Below, in pieces: positions 63,745 through 64,000 of a DNA stretch of 64,000 bases. The notes beneath the pieces were generated by a model. That model searched no databases. It was not told the origin of the DNA and worked only from the letters and a program-made list of their open reading frames with translations. The translations under genes and the position numbers were made by a program. The stretch is from assembly GCF_023715405.1 (NCBI RefSeq), contig NZ_JAMBOC010000005.1, positions 1 through 64,000 of the forward strand. The letters are read 5' to 3'. This stretch comes from Solibacillus isronensis (GTDB taxonomy: Bacteria; Bacillota; Bacilli; Bacillales_A; Planococcaceae). Numbering within the stretch: position 1 is the stretch's first letter; every line of letters begins with the position of its first letter.

Positions 63745-64000
63745 CTAATCCTCTTTTGGCTTGGCAAAAATCATTCGCCCTGCCGACGTTTGAAGTACGC
63801 TCGTTACCGTAACAGTAATCGCCTGGCCAATATAGCTTCGGCCACCTTCTACTACAATCATTGTTCCGTCATCTAAATAGGCGACACCTTGATTGTGTTC
63901 TTTCCCGTCTTTAATGACAACGACTTGCATATCTTCACCCGGAATAACGACCGGTTTCACCGCATTTGCCAAATCATTAATATTCAATACTTGTACACGG
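63745..64000 (-). CDS. yacL: YacL-type PIN/TRAM-domain membrane protein (C-terminal part)
   Basis: Only the last 80-85 residues are inside the window; the gene continues past the right edge. They hold the end of the PIN domain ([15 protein letters not shown]) and the TRAM domain ([33 protein letters not shown]). This matches B. subtilis YacL, which has N-terminal membrane helices and a PIN nuclease-like domain. It precedes ispD as in B. subtilis. Confidence 0.9.
   Translation of the reverse strand, partial: RVQVLNINDLANAVKPVVIPGEDMQVVVIKDGKEHNQGVAYLDDGTMIVVEGGRSYIGQAITVTVTSVLQTSAGRMIFAKPKED

Overview
The window looks like the main ribosomal-protein and RNA-polymerase region of a low-GC, endospore-forming Firmicute. 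Gene order matches Bacillus subtilis from yacL to the rrn operon beyond pdaB. Protein sequences look closest to the Planococcaceae/Caryophanaceae (Lysinibacillus or Solibacillus type); this is a judgement from recall, not a search. Nearly everything is on the minus strand, so transcription runs from high to low coordinates. No tRNA gene, CRISPR array, insertion sequence or prophage gene was seen.

Layout in order of transcription: yacL (cut by the right edge), ispD, ispF, gltX, a cysteine T-box, cysS-mrnC-rlmB-rae1, sigH, rpmG-secE, nusG, rplK-rplA, the L10 leader with rplJ-rplL, a YbxB-type methyltransferase, rpoB, rpoC, and the str cluster rplGB-rpsL-rpsG-fusA-tuf. Next comes a 10-kb accessory block (28962-39089): malate synthase G, a soluble chemoreceptor, a LysR regulator, a complete Bce-type peptide-sensing and detoxification module, and an NhaC-like antiporter. 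Then follow the S10/spc genes (rpsJ to adk), the alpha part (infA-rpmJ-rpsM-rpsK-rpoA-rplQ), ecfA1-ecfA2-ecfT-truA, and rplM-rpsI. A second accessory patch (4363-9424) holds a heterodimeric ABC exporter, a small unknown protein and a divergent C45-type acyltransferase/hydrolase. The left end carries the sporulation and germination genes cwlD, salA, gerD, kbaA, a degenerate PdaB-like protein, and the promoter and leader of an rRNA operon whose 16S gene lies just outside.

The core genes supply translation, transcription and protein export. They are punctuated by recognisable control RNAs: L13 leader, L10 leader with attenuator, Cys T-box, and paired hairpins before rplK and rplA that may be L1 sites. 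Points most worth a second look are: ribosomal protein S12 with Arg at 56 and Ala at 104, both classical streptomycin-resistance positions; a strong terminator that overlaps the cwlD start; one perfect palindrome shared by two divergent promoters at 8239-8286; an unusually structured 441-bp gap before ecfA1; a long structured leader before infA where map is missing; and a nusG ribosome-binding site buried in a hairpin far from the start. I found no clearly new multi-gene system; the novelty candidates are mainly regulatory.
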